DNA of 64,000 bases from Cladosporium sp. IMV 00045 (lineage: Eukaryota > Ascomycota > Dothideomycetes > Cladosporiales > Cladosporiaceae), in NCBI GenBank assembly GCA_001931905.2, contig MSJI02000926.1:62001-126000 (forward strand), written 5' to 3'. The notes beneath the pieces were generated by a model. That model saw only the letters and a program-made list of their open reading frames with translations, had not been told where the DNA came from and did no database searches. The translations under genes and the position numbers were made by a program. Below are positions 1 to 10,084 of the stretch, piece after piece. Each line of letters starts with the position of its first letter. The stretch's first letter is position 1.

Positions 1-699
1 TCCCAGAAGAAAAGAGGAGAGGAATCGCTTCAGCACACAGACAAACAGGAGGAGGGACGGGATAGACGGTTGGGTGTTGGTGTATCCAACGAACAGTCTT
101 CGTTTTCAAGAAGCATACCATGAATGCAATCCTACATGCATCACAAAAAGCGCAGGCGCGAAGGCTGAAAGCAGGAGGCTTAGGGAATTGGAGCCGTCTG
201 CGAAGTGTGAGGTTGAATGAGGAATCTGGATTCAGCATTCTACAGCACAGAATAGCCATGGCAGACGATGCGCTCATGAAAGAGGATGTGTCTTCTGTGG
301 ATGAAGTGGCTTTTGTCTCACTCGTCGGTCTTTGTCGTGGTCATCGCATTCCAAGTGTCTTGAGATGAGATCTGCGCTGCAGAGCCAGGAGATGGACTGT
401 AAAGTTGAGCGGATCATCGGGGAGGTGAGTTATGTGCAATGAGATGGGTGCACATGTGATGGAGACGCGATGTTTTGCTCCAAGCCTTATTGATGAACGG
501 CATGTAGAGCGGCTCTGATATGGGACAAAATCAATGAGCTTGAATTCTTGCTTGGCCCTTGCCTTGAACTTTTGTTTTCCCCCTTCGTATACACTTTTAT
601 CTATTCGTGAAGTCTTTCTTTTTGCATAATCACACGTCTCAGAGGAATCGTGGTAACATCCCGTTTTTCCATTCCCACATTTCTGTACCAGACCTAAAT
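1..699. other. No gene recognised; 3' flank of LYS9
   Basis: An open frame at 120-368 (82 codons, +) has no recognisable domain and no support. The stretch next to position 700 should hold the LYS9 3' untranslated region and terminator. A gene entering from the left edge cannot be excluded. Confidence 0.4.
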
Positions 700-2136
700 C
701 TAAGCAAGAGTCTTCTCCACAAGCTTGATGCCGTACTTCTCATCAAGCTTGACGCGGATGCCCTCGCTGAGCTCAGGCGTGACGGGAGCGAGCACGCCCT
801 TCTGGGAGATCTCGCCGCTGAGGACCATGAGAACTGCAACAGCGCAGGGGACGCCGACCAGCTTGGCCATGGCGGAGTAGCCGCCGCTGCCCTCCTTCTC
901 GCCGTACTCGGTGAGGGTGGAGGTGCGCGTCTCCTTGCGGCCGTCGGCGTGCTCGATGAAGAACTTGTGCTGCAGCATCACCATGTCGCGCTCGCCCTCG
1001 GCGTACCCCATCTTCTGCTCCATGCTGGCGCACAGGCAGTCGAGCGGGGTGCCGCGCGGGGTGATCTTCTCCGTCGAGCTGAGGAGGCCGTACCAGCGCA
1101 GACCGGCCAGGATGCGCTCCTTCTCCTCGTTCGACTGGAACTTGGCCTTGCTCTCTACCGCCCAGGTGAGGTCTTGCTCGGAGTGCGAGCTGGCGCCCAG
1201 GATCTTGGCGGTCGCCTCCGCCCAGGGGATGGGGGTCTTGAGGAAGTCGTGCTCGGTGTCGGAGAGGAAACCGAGGTTGCTGAGAGTCTGCACGAAGGCA
1301 GGGTTGCCCTGATAGCGGAGGGTGCCGCGGATGAGGGTCTGGGCCTCGGGGATGTCGTAGCGCTCGCGGAAGGGAGTGCTGTCGCGGTTGGGGTAGGCCT
1401 CGAAGGCGTAGCCGGGGTAGATGTAGTATGGGCGGGCGGTACTCATGAGCTCAGGGCCGGGGGTGGTGACCTTCTGGCCGTCGCGGTAGAAGGTGGCGGT
1501 GTTGCGGGCGGCGAGCAGGACGCCGCGAGGCGACCAGGAGAACTTGTAGCCGAGCGGGTTGTCGCTGGACTCCGGGGCGGGCAGGCCACCGCAGTAGGAG
1601 AGGAAGCCGGTGATCTTGCCGCCCTCCTTGTGCACCTCGTCGATGGTCTTGACGGCGTACAGGTGGTCGATGCCGGGGTCCAGACCGATCTCGTTGAAGA
1701 CGGTGATGCCGGCGTCCTTGGCCTCCTTGTCCAGGGCCATCATGGCGTCGGAGACGTAGGAGGTGGTGACGACATGCTTCTTGACCTTGATGGCGGCCTT
1801 GATGACGACGGCGTGGAAGGTGTAGGGAATGAGGGAGATGACAAGGTCGTTCTTGCTGATTTCGCTCTCGAGGGCGGCGGTGTCGGAGACGTCGAGGGAG
1901 ATGGGAGTGGCGTTCTTGAGGCCTTCGGCGAGGGCCTTGGCGCTGTTGAGGGTACGGCAGGCTGGGGGGAGACAGACATGTTAGTACATGCTGTGGAAGT
2001 GAAGTAATGATTTCTTTTCTGGGAGATATCATTGATGCTTACCAACGGTGACCTTGACACCGGCCTTGTCGAGTTCGACGGCAGTGGGTCTGGTGACGAA
2101 GCCAGCGCCGAGAAGGAGGACGTTGTTGGGTGCCAT
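700..2136 (-). CDS. LYS9: Saccharopine reductase (saccharopine dehydrogenase, NADP+, L-glutamate-forming)
   Basis: Joins alpha-aminoadipate semialdehyde and glutamate to make saccharopine, the penultimate step of fungal lysine synthesis. There are two exons. Exon 1 (2136-2043) encodes MAPNNVLLLGAGFVTRPTAV, a Rossmann GxGFV nucleotide-binding start. The intron at 2042-1962 has a GTAAGC donor, a TACTAAC branch site and a CCCCAG acceptor. Exon 2 (1961-700) runs to the stop. The 451-residue product matches the yeast enzyme in length (about 446). The segment FNEIGLDPGIDHLYAVKTID and the CGGLPAPE motif are typical of the family. It is transcribed away from the Derlin gene across a 458-base shared promoter. 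A long open frame on the opposite strand (607-2007) is an antisense shadow. Confidence 0.95.
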
Positions 2137-2594
2137 GGTTGTGACTATTGTATGTCTGATTGATTGAAGTGAATCAATTGATCAGAGGAAGAGTCAAAAG
2201 AAAGAGACGCACTTCAATGGCATGCATGTGTATGGCTCATCTGGGCAAAAACGTCCAAACCCTGCCCCACCAACAGCCCACCACCAGCGTCATGCCAACC
2301 CGAAGTCGGCCACTCGCAATTCTGGGGAGAAGAAGAGGTGAAGTCGGTAAAGAAAGTGCTGGAATAATTTCATCTCATCCTCTCCCATCTCATCACTGCC
2401 ACAACTCATTGCCGCCTCCTCCGCTCGCTAATGCCAAGCCCTAGCCAGCCACAACTTCTTCAAAGCTTCATCCGTTTGTTCATTATTCTTCCTCTTTCAT
2501 TTCTTCGTGCGGCTTCCAGACCACCAAAACCTTCCTGCAGCTCATTTGCAAAGGATATCAATTTCGTATCCTCCTGCAAAGAGACACAGCAGCC
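2137..2594. promoter_or_regulatory. Divergent promoter region, LYS9 / Derlin
   Basis: 458 bases between two start codons that face away from each other. The half nearest the Derlin start is rich in CT runs. I see no definite TATA box, and no Gcn4-type TGACTCA site on the stretches read. Confidence 0.45.
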
Positions 2595-3862
2595 ATGTCA
2601 GCCATGGACATGTTCTGGGCCGCGCCGCCGGTTGCTCGGTATGCGACTTCTACTGCCAGGCCTTCCGGCGAAAGGACACCTTTCTGATACTGATCCGCAG
2701 GACCCTCACGGCCATCACTGTCGCCCTCTCAGTTCCGGTGCACATGAACTTGCTTCGTGCGTATTACGTCGCCTTCCTGTCCTTCAAGGTCTTCACATGG
2801 CGCGCTTTGCCTGAGATCTGGCGTTTGGTGACACCTTTCTTCATCACCGGCCCAAAGTTTGGCTTGCTCATGGACCCCTACTTCCTATGGACCTATAGCA
2901 GTCAACTTGAGCTTGAAGCAAGTCGCTTCTCCCAGCCAGGCGACTTTTTCACCTACATCATCTTTGTATGCTCGGTGATCTTGGTGAGTTTTGGGAACAT
3001 CTTTTTCCTTTTCATCTACGCCAACTTCCCCCTTCCTATCTTTTCTTTTGTCTTCTTTCATCATCATCAACAAACAACCTCTTATTATCTGCCCGGCCAG
3101 TTCATCTTAGCTGAGTACGGTTCCTGGATTCGAGGGAGATTACCTCTGCACTGTGCGAGCGCTCGTCATTCGCAATCAATCCAAGAGCGTTCGTGGAGTG
3201 TAGGCATGGTGGGATTCCGGTTTGAGAAATCTGTTCGCCGAGACATGTGGCGAAACGGAGGTTGTTGGCCCCTACATCTTATTCATTTATCATTCGTCAT
3301 TCATCATGTCCTTCAAAGCTCTTGTCATCTGTTCGCTCGTCCCAGAGTCGGCACTGACATTGCTGTTTTCTCGTAGATCACCTGTGGCCTCGGCATGGAT
3401 GGCGTCTTCTTCCTGAGCTCCTTGACTTTGGCTTTGGCCTATACCTACGCTCAGGAGAACCCCAACCGTCAGCTCAGTTACTTCATCATCACGTTCTCCG
3501 CAAAGTATCTCCCGTACGCCATGCTCGCCATGACTTTCGTCATGGCCTCGCCCGAGGCTGCCTTGCATCAATCCACGGGCCTGATCGCTGCGCACCTCTA
3601 CGAATTCCTGACCAAGATCTGGCCGGAGTACGGTGGAGGACGTAAGCTCATCAACACCCCTGCTTTCGTGGCTAGATGGTTCACTAGAGACGCCGGTATT
3701 GCCTCGCAGCGCTCTTACGGCACGGCTTTCACTGGCACTCCCCGTACCGTCGGTCAACAACAGGGACAATCTGGAAGCGGCGGTGGATGGGCAAGCGGTT
3801 TCAGCCAGGGCACCGGATCATGGAACAGCCGCGGCGCAGGCAGACGGCTCGGTGGCGACTAA
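2595..3862 (+). CDS. Derlin-family ER protein (ER-associated degradation)
   Basis: A rhomboid-like pseudoprotease of the ER membrane that helps retrotranslocate misfolded proteins. The model has three exons: 2595-2638, 2701-2983 and 3377-3862. Donors are GTATGC and GTGAGT; acceptors are CCGCAG and TCGTAG. Phases join cleanly to give 270 residues. After the short N terminus come helices containing VHMNLLRAYYVAFLSFKVFT and the family WR motif in PEIWRLVTPFF, then GLGMDGVFFLSSLTLALAYT. The Gly/Gln-rich tail ends GAGRRLGGD, which resembles the SHP box used by Derlins to bind Cdc48/p97. Intron 2 (393 bases) is unusually long for this window. The product is closer in length to Der1-like proteins than to yeast Dfm1. 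I cannot choose between DER1 and DFM1 naming. Confidence 0.9.
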
Positions 3863-4053
3863 AGGAAGACTAATAATCACCTCGCCTGAATCTGGGTGGT
3901 TTTTGATCGAATCGTTTGCTCTCTTAAGTCGGAGACTCCTACGTAGGAAACTAATTGGAAAAAATCGAAACTCCCGGAAAAACAAATATCAAACATCCTT
4001 TTTCATCACCAACCTCCACCACCTCCGGTATTCCCCCTTGATCAGCAATCACC

Positions 4054-4593
4054 TTACATAACACCACACCCCCACCTCACCTCTATCCACTCCCCATCCT
4101 GCCCCCTCCGCCCAACCACGCTCCTCCCGTCGATCCACAAATTCCTGTCTTTCCAAGCTACCTTCCCTTTCCTTTTTGACCTCCCTGCACCTCCGCGCGA
4201 GCCACCTTCACCTGCAGGCGCTGCGGATGCAACTTCTTGCTGCTGCTGCTGCTGCTGCTGCTGTTGTTGGGCAAGAGGATGACGAGGTTCTTGATGAATT
4301 ATCGGCGGTGCAGGCGCAGGCGCAGATGCAGGTGCGTTTTTTGTTGGCGAGGAGAAGGCTTGCTGTTGCGGTTGGTGCTGTTGGGCAGAGGGATTCATGA
4401 ATTGGCCTGGTTGCCTTTGTGGTTGAGGTTGTGGTTGTGCTTGAGGATCGAAATTCTGCGGGGGAATTTGGAATGTCGATGGTTGCGGTTGAGGTTGGGG
4501 TTGTTGGGGCTGCATCATGGGTTGTCCTTGATATTGGTTTTGGGGTTGGAGGGGAGGAGAGGGTTGTTGGGTTTGTTGGTTTGGGGCTTGCAT
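4054..4593 (-). CDS. Gln/Pro-rich hypothetical protein
   Basis: The 179-residue product starts at MQAPNQQTQQ; an in-frame upstream ATG at 4776 would add 61 residues of unlikely composition. The first two thirds are low complexity (PQ repeats and a run of about 11 Gln). The last 45 residues are different: basic, then KVAWKDRNLWIDGRSVVGRR and a Trp-containing end. This short ordered-looking tail is the best sign of a real gene. The opposite strand is also open here because of the repeat. It converges with the Derlin gene, with ends only 191 bases apart. No family recognised. Confidence 0.5.
   Translation of the reverse strand: MQAPNQQTQQPSPPLQPQNQYQGQPMMQPQQPQPQPQPSTFQIPPQNFDPQAQPQPQPQRQPGQFMNPSAQQHQPQQQAFSSPTKNAPASAPAPAPPIIHQEPRHPLAQQQQQQQQQQQEVASAAPAGEGGSRGGAGRSKRKGKVAWKDRNLWIDGRSVVGRRGQDGEWIEVRWGCGVM
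4239..4269. repeat. CTG/CAG trinucleotide tract
   Basis: About ten tandem CTG units (CAG on the minus strand) encode the polyglutamine run in the Gln/Pro-rich protein. Likely length-variable between strains. Confidence 0.85.
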
Positions 4594-5439
4594 GGTTTTT
4601 GATGTCCTTGGTGCTCGATGAAGGAGGGTTGATAGTAAGGAGGTATTTTTGATTAGGTCTCTGTTCCTGAACAGGTAAATTGAGTAAGAAAGTATGGCAG
4701 GTCTGAGCAGCGAGGAAGATTCGGTATGCAAAGCAAGTTGGCCCTGCGATTTGTCTTTTTGTTTGTCACAATACATGTATTCGTTCCATGACGAGGTTCG
4801 AGTCTACATTTAATGACCACCCAATCATCCACGTTCCTATTTTCATTGACCACTCATCAATCGATTCTTCCTGCTATCAAGGTGCGCGTGTGTGGCGACG
4901 GTGGTGGTGCGCATAGCTCACGCGACTCTTCACTGCGTGTGGAGCATGATGACTTTCAGCGGGTGATGTGTGTTTGATCTACAGTAGACATGTACCTACA
5001 CTTTTTGTGCTGATCCATCAAGAAATGTCGCGGAGGACTCGTGCTTGTTGATTCAAGGGGTAGTAAAACCGAACAAGACTGGGGCGGTATGATGCTTGAT
5101 CACTTTGCCCAATTAAGCTTTTGTGTTTTCGAAAGTTGCTCTCCCATAGACATACATACTTTCTACAGCCAAAGAAGCAGATGAACCAACCAAGATCAGC
5201 AGGAAAGAAGATGGGAGTGAAACTTGGGCATTGTGAGTTCTACTCCTTCTTCGAAGATGACCGTTATATATTTGCTATCGTGACCTCCTTCGCCTTCGAA
5301 ACAGCAGATTCATCAGGGTCAGCGTGTTAGGGAGACATAGGAGAAAGATCATTCCCGGAAGGAAGCAAAGAAGGGACAACACGCTCAGATTGAATGCAAT
5401 TCACATCTCACGAAATAAACCGCAGTCAACGACTCAACT
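4594..5439. other. Intergenic, no gene recognised
   Basis: Lies upstream of the Gln/Pro-rich gene and downstream of the F-box gene, both on the minus strand. Only short open frames are present (for example 5121-5330 +), with no domain. A GGTTCGAGTCT string near 4795 resembles a tRNA B box but no cloverleaf surrounds it. Confidence 0.4.
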
Positions 5440-6489
5440 CTAATCCTCCAACCCCACGACCCCAACAACCCCCTCCCCGACCGCCTCCTTAACCTCTTCC
5501 ACATCCTCCCCCCTCTGCGCAACCACAAACCCCAGCGTCTCACTGAACGTCTCGCCGTTATTCCCAAACCACTCCCCCAGCGCCGCCACATAAGCTTCCA
5601 CCTGGCTCTTGAGCGGGAAGCGTTCCTTCAACAGCAAAATCTGCCCGGGGTCCAACTTCATCATGTCTTCCACGACGTAGTAATGCCCCACATCGTCCCC
5701 CCAGCCCTCAGCCCCCGGCTCGTGGAAGCGCGAAGGCGTCAGCCTCGCGTGGTATTTGCTCGCGGAGGCGAGGAAGGTGGGCGAGTTGTAGTGCTGTTGG
5801 TCGGGCATGACGAAGGAGGTGATCGGCGGGTAGTTGAGGTGGATGTTGAAGAGGAGCTGGTGGGTGCTTTCTGGGTGGCGTTTGTGGAATTTCCGCCGGA
5901 TGCGGCCGTTGGAAGGGCAGACGTTGTTGGCTACGACGTCGCGCAGGATCAGGTGCGCGTCGAGCATTTCGCACAGTTCGCGCGTGGGGAAGTTGTGGAG
6001 GAGGAGGGCGCGCTCGCGCATTGTTTCGGGGAGGGAGCGGGCGTAGCGTGCGTGGGAGGCGTTGTGGAAGGCGCGGGAGAAGAGCCAGAGGCGGTAGAGG
6101 GCGCGGCGGAAGTTGTGCCGTTCGGTTGCTGTGAGGAGGCGGCGGGAGGAGGAGTCCTCGGTCTTCCATTTCTTGAAGGGATAGATGACCTCGTATTTCT
6201 GCGCGACGCGGCCGATGGTGACGATTTGCTTGATCAGTGCGTCGGAGATGGGTACGTTGCGGCGGATATGGGCGGGTTGAGAGGCGTTGTGGGTGACGAC
6301 TTGGATGATGTCGTCGAGAGGGCCGAATTCGATTTCCGCCGCTGAGGTGAGGATGAGGAGGCGTTTGCTGGAGTGGTAGACGTGGTGGAAGTGGTGGCAG
6401 GTGGAAGCCAGGGCGAGGGCGGAGTCGACGGTGGGTAGGGAGAGGAAGATATGTGTTATTATCTCGGTGGGGAGCGTGTCGAAGTACAT
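5440..6489 (-). CDS. F-box domain protein
   Basis: A single-exon gene of 349 residues. Residues 4-40 (DTLPTEIITHIFLSLPTVDS followed by ALASTCHHFHHVY) form a clear F-box, the motif that docks on Skp1 in SCF ubiquitin ligases. The rest is helical with no Kelch, WD40 or LRR repeats, as in many fungal F-box proteins of unknown target. The C terminus is acidic and Val/Gly-rich. A SKP1 gene lies 4.5 kb away in this window. The substrate cannot be inferred. It shares an upstream region with the gene at 7011. Confidence 0.85.
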   Translation of the reverse strand: MYFDTLPTEIITHIFLSLPTVDSALALASTCHHFHHVYHSSKRLLILTSAAEIEFGPLDDIIQVVTHNASQPAHIRRNVPISDALIKQIVTIGRVAQKYEVIYPFKKWKTEDSSSRRLLTATERHNFRRALYRLWLFSRAFHNASHARYARSLPETMRERALLLHNFPTRELCEMLDAHLILRDVVANNVCPSNGRIRRKFHKRHPESTHQLLFNIHLNYPPITSFVMPDQQHYNSPTFLASASKYHARLTPSRFHEPGAEGWGDDVGHYYVVEDMMKLDPGQILLLKERFPLKSQVEAYVAALGEWFGNNGETFSETLGFVVAQRGEDVEEVKEAVGEGVVGVVGLED

Positions 6490-7010
6490 GATGGCGGTGT
6501 TGGAGGATTGAACGTGTCGGGGATTGAAATGCGTGTAATGCGTTTATCTTTTGATTTTTTGAATCTTTTGCTTCTCTTTCTCTCTTTTCTTCAACTCTTT
6601 CTGATCGATCGATGTGTAGATACAGGCCAGACAACACTGTTTATGGTGCCTGGCGACGAGACGATGGCTTCAGATAACAAACACCCCTTCGTTGGGGCTA
6701 TAGGTGGGGGTAGGTTGTCCATCACAGGCATGGAGAGGCATGATCGCCTGGCTGCTGGCAGCCGTGAGGGTCGAAGTGTCCATGATTGATGTGATGAAGG
6801 GAAGAAAGGAGAAGGAAGAAGGGAGCAACAGGATGATCGAACGACTTGGAATGGTGCTGCTGGACGAGCAACCAAGCAACGTCTGTGCTGGCAAGCTTGA
6901 GCCACCAAACCCCGTGGGCAAACCCCGAGTCTAATGATGATGCTGAACTTCTGATGCTGGATTGTTGTTAGGTTAGGCCTACCACTCTTCTTCTCTCATC
7001 AGAGAAGACT
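6490..7010. promoter_or_regulatory. Divergent promoter region, F-box gene / 7011 gene
   Basis: 521 bases between two divergent start codons. It contains T-rich tracts near 6545-6600. The open frames here overlap on both strands and have no recognisable product. Confidence 0.4.
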
Positions 7011-8267
7011 ATGGACACGGGCGCATACAATTGCAGAGACTACTACATCAGCCCACACTCCGCCCTCACCACCAACACCAATTCTTCAAATACCACCAAC
7101 AACACCAATCCCGATCCCAATCCCAATCCCTCGAACACCACCAAACCAAAACCCAACACCAACACCAACAACACCACCGCCAAAACCCATGGCGCCGCCC
7201 TCCCCATCCTCCCCCGCCACGAATCCTGGGCCGAACTAGAACAACGCTCCCGCTCCCCCGCCAGCCTCAAGCCGAAATTCCCCCTCCTCGCCCTCCCCCT
7301 CGAGCTCCGCCAGCAAATCCTCCTCTACCTCCTCCCCCACACGCAAGAGCTAGGCGGAAGCAGCCACATCCCCTCCCTCGAACAGCACGTGCGCAATTTC
7401 CCCGCCGTGCAGCGGCGCGTGAAGAAAGGCATGGAATTACCGCCTGAGAAGAAAGAAGAGCGCAAGCAAGATGGAAACGCGCCAGCACGAGCAACACCAG
7501 CAAGCATACCAACCAGCATAGCCTGGCACCGCGGCCTGACCTCCCTCTTCGCCGTCTCCCGCCAACTGCACGACGAGTGCGCCGACCTCGTCTACGGCGG
7601 GCGCAACACGTTCCACCTCGGCGTCACGTACAGCACAATTTCTTTCAAGTTCAGATACTTGCTGCCGAGCGGCATGGCGCCGCAGAGGGAGTTTGCGCTG
7701 CTTGAGAGACTGCCAAAAAAGTATTTGCACAGGATCAGGAGGGTGCTGGTCAGTGTGGAGTGTGTGGATAGTTATACGGGGATGGTGAAGTGGAATGTTG
7801 GGGGACGGGGGTTGGTGGAGGGGTTGAGGGGGCAGGTTGGAAGGTTGGTGAGGGGGTTGGGTTGTGTGAGCGGAGAGTGGGAGTCTTCTCCTTCTTCTTC
7901 TTCACATCAAGCCCGACGAGACGGTTTCTCGCGCGTCACGATCCGCGTTTCGAGCGGGAATGCGGTGGCGGGGAGTTTGAAAGCACGGTTTGGAGAGGTT
8001 CAGCGGATTTCACAGGATGTTGAGGAGATTCTGAGGCCTTTCGGCTTTTGGGGTGGGGTCAGAGATGCGAGGGTTGTGGGTGCTGTGGGGCAGGGGTTCG
8101 CGAGGGAGTTGGAGGACAGGATGCGTGGTGGTGGTGAGGACTGCTGTGCGAGTAAGGACCGGGAGGAGTGTTGTTGGTGTAGTGGTATGGCGGGGTTGTC
8201 GATTGGTGACGAGAGCAAGGAGAAGGAGGGGGATGTGCCGTTGTGCGTTTATGGGAATGATATATGA
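7011..8267 (+). CDS. F-box-like / DUF7730-type conserved fungal protein
   Basis: A 418-residue single-exon protein. Residues 20-60 are an Asn/Thr/Pro repeat. Near residue 88 the sequence FPLLALPLELRQQILLYLLP is the F-box-like start typical of a large ascomycete family. About residues 170-200 hold the companion motif (LTSLFAVSRQLHDECADLVY followed by GGRNTFHL). This arrangement is that of the DUF7730 family, common in multicopy in Dothideomycetes and Leotiomycetes; function unknown. The C terminus has a cluster of Cys (DCCAS, ECCWC) that could bind metal, but it follows no known spacing. The gene converges with SMP3. Confidence 0.7.
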   Translation: MDTGAYNCRDYYISPHSALTTNTNSSNTTNNTNPDPNPNPSNTTKPKPNTNTNNTTAKTHGAALPILPRHESWAELEQRSRSPASLKPKFPLLALPLELRQQILLYLLPHTQELGGSSHIPSLEQHVRNFPAVQRRVKKGMELPPEKKEERKQDGNAPARATPASIPTSIAWHRGLTSLFAVSRQLHDECADLVYGGRNTFHLGVTYSTISFKFRYLLPSGMAPQREFALLERLPKKYLHRIRRVLVSVECVDSYTGMVKWNVGGRGLVEGLRGQVGRLVRGLGCVSGEWESSPSSSSHQARRDGFSRVTIRVSSGNAVAGSLKARFGEVQRISQDVEEILRPFGFWGGVRDARVVGAVGQGFARELEDRMRGGGEDCCASKDREECCWCSGMAGLSIGDESKEKEGDVPLCVYGNDI

Positions 8268-8473
8268 TTTCATGACATATGCATGCATGGTAAATGCAGA
8301 CGAGTGATGAATGTGATGAACATGAGCATGGCATGATTTCTTTTAGATTCTTCAGATTGTAAATAGATAGACTATAAATATGCCTGCATGATGCAAAGCT
8401 ACCTCATGAATTACGCTAATGGCTCGCAAGAAAGAAAGAAAGAGAAATGACCAAAGACATTAGTAAGGTATCA

Positions 8474-10084
8474 TCAACAAGACCTCCCCACCTCCCAAGC
8501 CACCAACCCCCTCCTCCCCACCACCCTCTCCAGCGTCGGCCAAACTCCATCCTCCTCAAAATCCAAATCGTCCAATCCAACATGCCGACCATACCTCCAC
8601 AACTCCGTGAAAGTCAGCACCGGCTTCTCACCAGCAAACCGAGGCACGACGTGAGGATCCAAGAAAGTCGCGCTCGCGGGCGCCACGAGAACCGTCCTAT
8701 TGCCACTCCCCTCTCCCTGCTCCACCACTGCTCCAGCTGAAACACAGGTAGCCTCAGCCTTCAAGCGCGCCAGCATCTCCTCCCCGGGCATGCCCATGAG
8801 ATCCGTCGTGGCGACGTGCGCGTTCCGACCGTTCAGCAACCAGCGAGGAGGGGAGTAGGTTTTCCACCAGAAAACGTGGCCCACACCCGGCGCCTGAGTG
8901 GCGAGGAAAGACTGCGCGGGCACCACGCCGCCTTGGTGGTAGATTCCGAAAAGTACGCCAGCCGCGAGGTTGAAAGCCAGCCAGACGGCGGCCCAGGAGC
9001 GGGCAAAACGTGGTGGGATGCGTAGGGAGGCGAGCAGGAGGGGCACGGCGGGGAGGAGGAAGCGGGCTTCTTGGTGGGGGAAGAGGGAGAGGGAGGCTGT
9101 GCCTGTTAGGGCGGTCCAGAGGAGGGAGTTGGAGGTTGTGAGGGTTAGGGGGAGGAAGAGGAGGGCTGGGCCCAGGAGTTGGGGGAGATTGGCGAGGAAG
9201 TGCTGGTGGTAGGGGTGGAGGCCGTGGGAAGCGAGGTTGGTCGGGTTGAGGTTGTAGAGGAGGTTGTTGTAGGGGGTGAGGATTGCTAGGTTGGGAAGGT
9301 CGCGGAGGTGGATGGGCCATTGCGCTTGGGTGTGGAATGCGGTGTCGATGAGGACGGCGTAGGAGAGGAATGTCATGCCGGCGCCGAGGAGGATGAGGAT
9401 GCGGTTGGGTTTGCGGATGAGGTCGGGGATGAGCTGGAGGGCTGGGACGATGAGGAACGCTGGGAAGGTGATGCGGTTGAAGATGCCGAGAATGCAGAGG
9501 AAAGCGAGGGCGATGCAGGCGCCGATTTGGACGTGTTCGCGGTCGTCTCGGATGCGGTTGATAAGGACCAGACACCAGAGGACGATGAGAGTTTCGATGC
9601 TGTTGGAGAAAGTGTGCGTTTGAAAACTCCAGGTAACGTAGGAAGATGCGATCAAAGTGATGGCGATCCTGCGGTCTCGCGGCGAAGGGATGAGTTCATG
9701 GATGGCCCAGTCTTGCAGGACGAAGCTCAGCAGAAACATCATGACGCGAAGAGTGTAGAAAGCGACGGCGGGTGGCACTTCGCCATAGCCCAGTCCTTCC
9801 CAGAGCCATTTGAGGATTGTCAGAGGGATTCCGTAGACCAGCCAGAGAGGGAAGACGCTTCGGATGGGTTGGGCTGATGTGAATTCCCATGTCTTGTATG
9901 TTGGCCATCCGTATACGGCGCCTGGGGAGAAGTCAGAAGGCTGGACGATTTCATTGAGAGTTCGAGCTAACTCACCAGCAACAATCTCAGGCCCTTGGAA
10001 ATGCTCATCTGGGTGAATATAGCTTGGGGACAAGGCAAAGTACAGCCTTAGGGCGACCAAGCCCAGGTACAATCTCCGCCACAT
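8474..10084 (-). CDS. SMP3: GPI mannosyltransferase 4 (Smp3, GT22 family)
   Basis: Adds the fourth mannose to glycosylphosphatidylinositol precursors in the ER lumen. The N terminus reaches SPSYIHPDEHFQGPEIVAG; the HPDE motif (residues 24-27) is the GT22 signature in the first lumenal loop. Many hydrophobic segments follow. The open frame is continuous over 536 codons, but 9975-9922 is best read as a 54-base intron: GTGAGT donor, CTGAC branch-like site, CCCCAG acceptor, and a length divisible by three without a stop. Removing it joins PEIVAG to AVYGWPTYKTWEF, as expected of Smp3/Pig-Z proteins, and leaves 518 residues, close to yeast Smp3 (516). Exons would be 10084-9976 and 9921-8474. Confidence 0.9.
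   Translation of the reverse strand: MWRRLYLGLVALRLYFALSPSYIHPDEHFQGPEIVAGELARTLNEIVQPSDFSPGAVYGWPTYKTWEFTSAQPIRSVFPLWLVYGIPLTILKWLWEGLGYGEVPPAVAFYTLRVMMFLLSFVLQDWAIHELIPSPRDRRIAITLIASSYVTWSFQTHTFSNSIETLIVLWCLVLINRIRDDREHVQIGACIALAFLCILGIFNRITFPAFLIVPALQLIPDLIRKPNRILILLGAGMTFLSYAVLIDTAFHTQAQWPIHLRDLPNLAILTPYNNLLYNLNPTNLASHGLHPYHQHFLANLPQLLGPALLFLPLTLTTSNSLLWTALTGTASLSLFPHQEARFLLPAVPLLLASLRIPPRFARSWAAVWLAFNLAAGVLFGIYHQGGVVPAQSFLATQAPGVGHVFWWKTYSPPRWLLNGRNAHVATTDLMGMPGEEMLARLKAEATCVSAGAVVEQGEGSGNRTVLVAPASATFLDPHVVPRFAGEKPVLTFTELWRYGRHVGLDDLDFEEDGVWPTLERVVGRRGLVAWEVGRSC

Noticed and set aside
607..2007. 466-codon open frame on the plus strand
   Set aside because: Antisense to LYS9; Val/Gly/Leu-rich composition from GC-rich third positions, no domain.
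4790..4805. tRNA B-box-like GGTTCGAGTCT
   Set aside because: No A box at the right distance and no acceptor-stem pairing.
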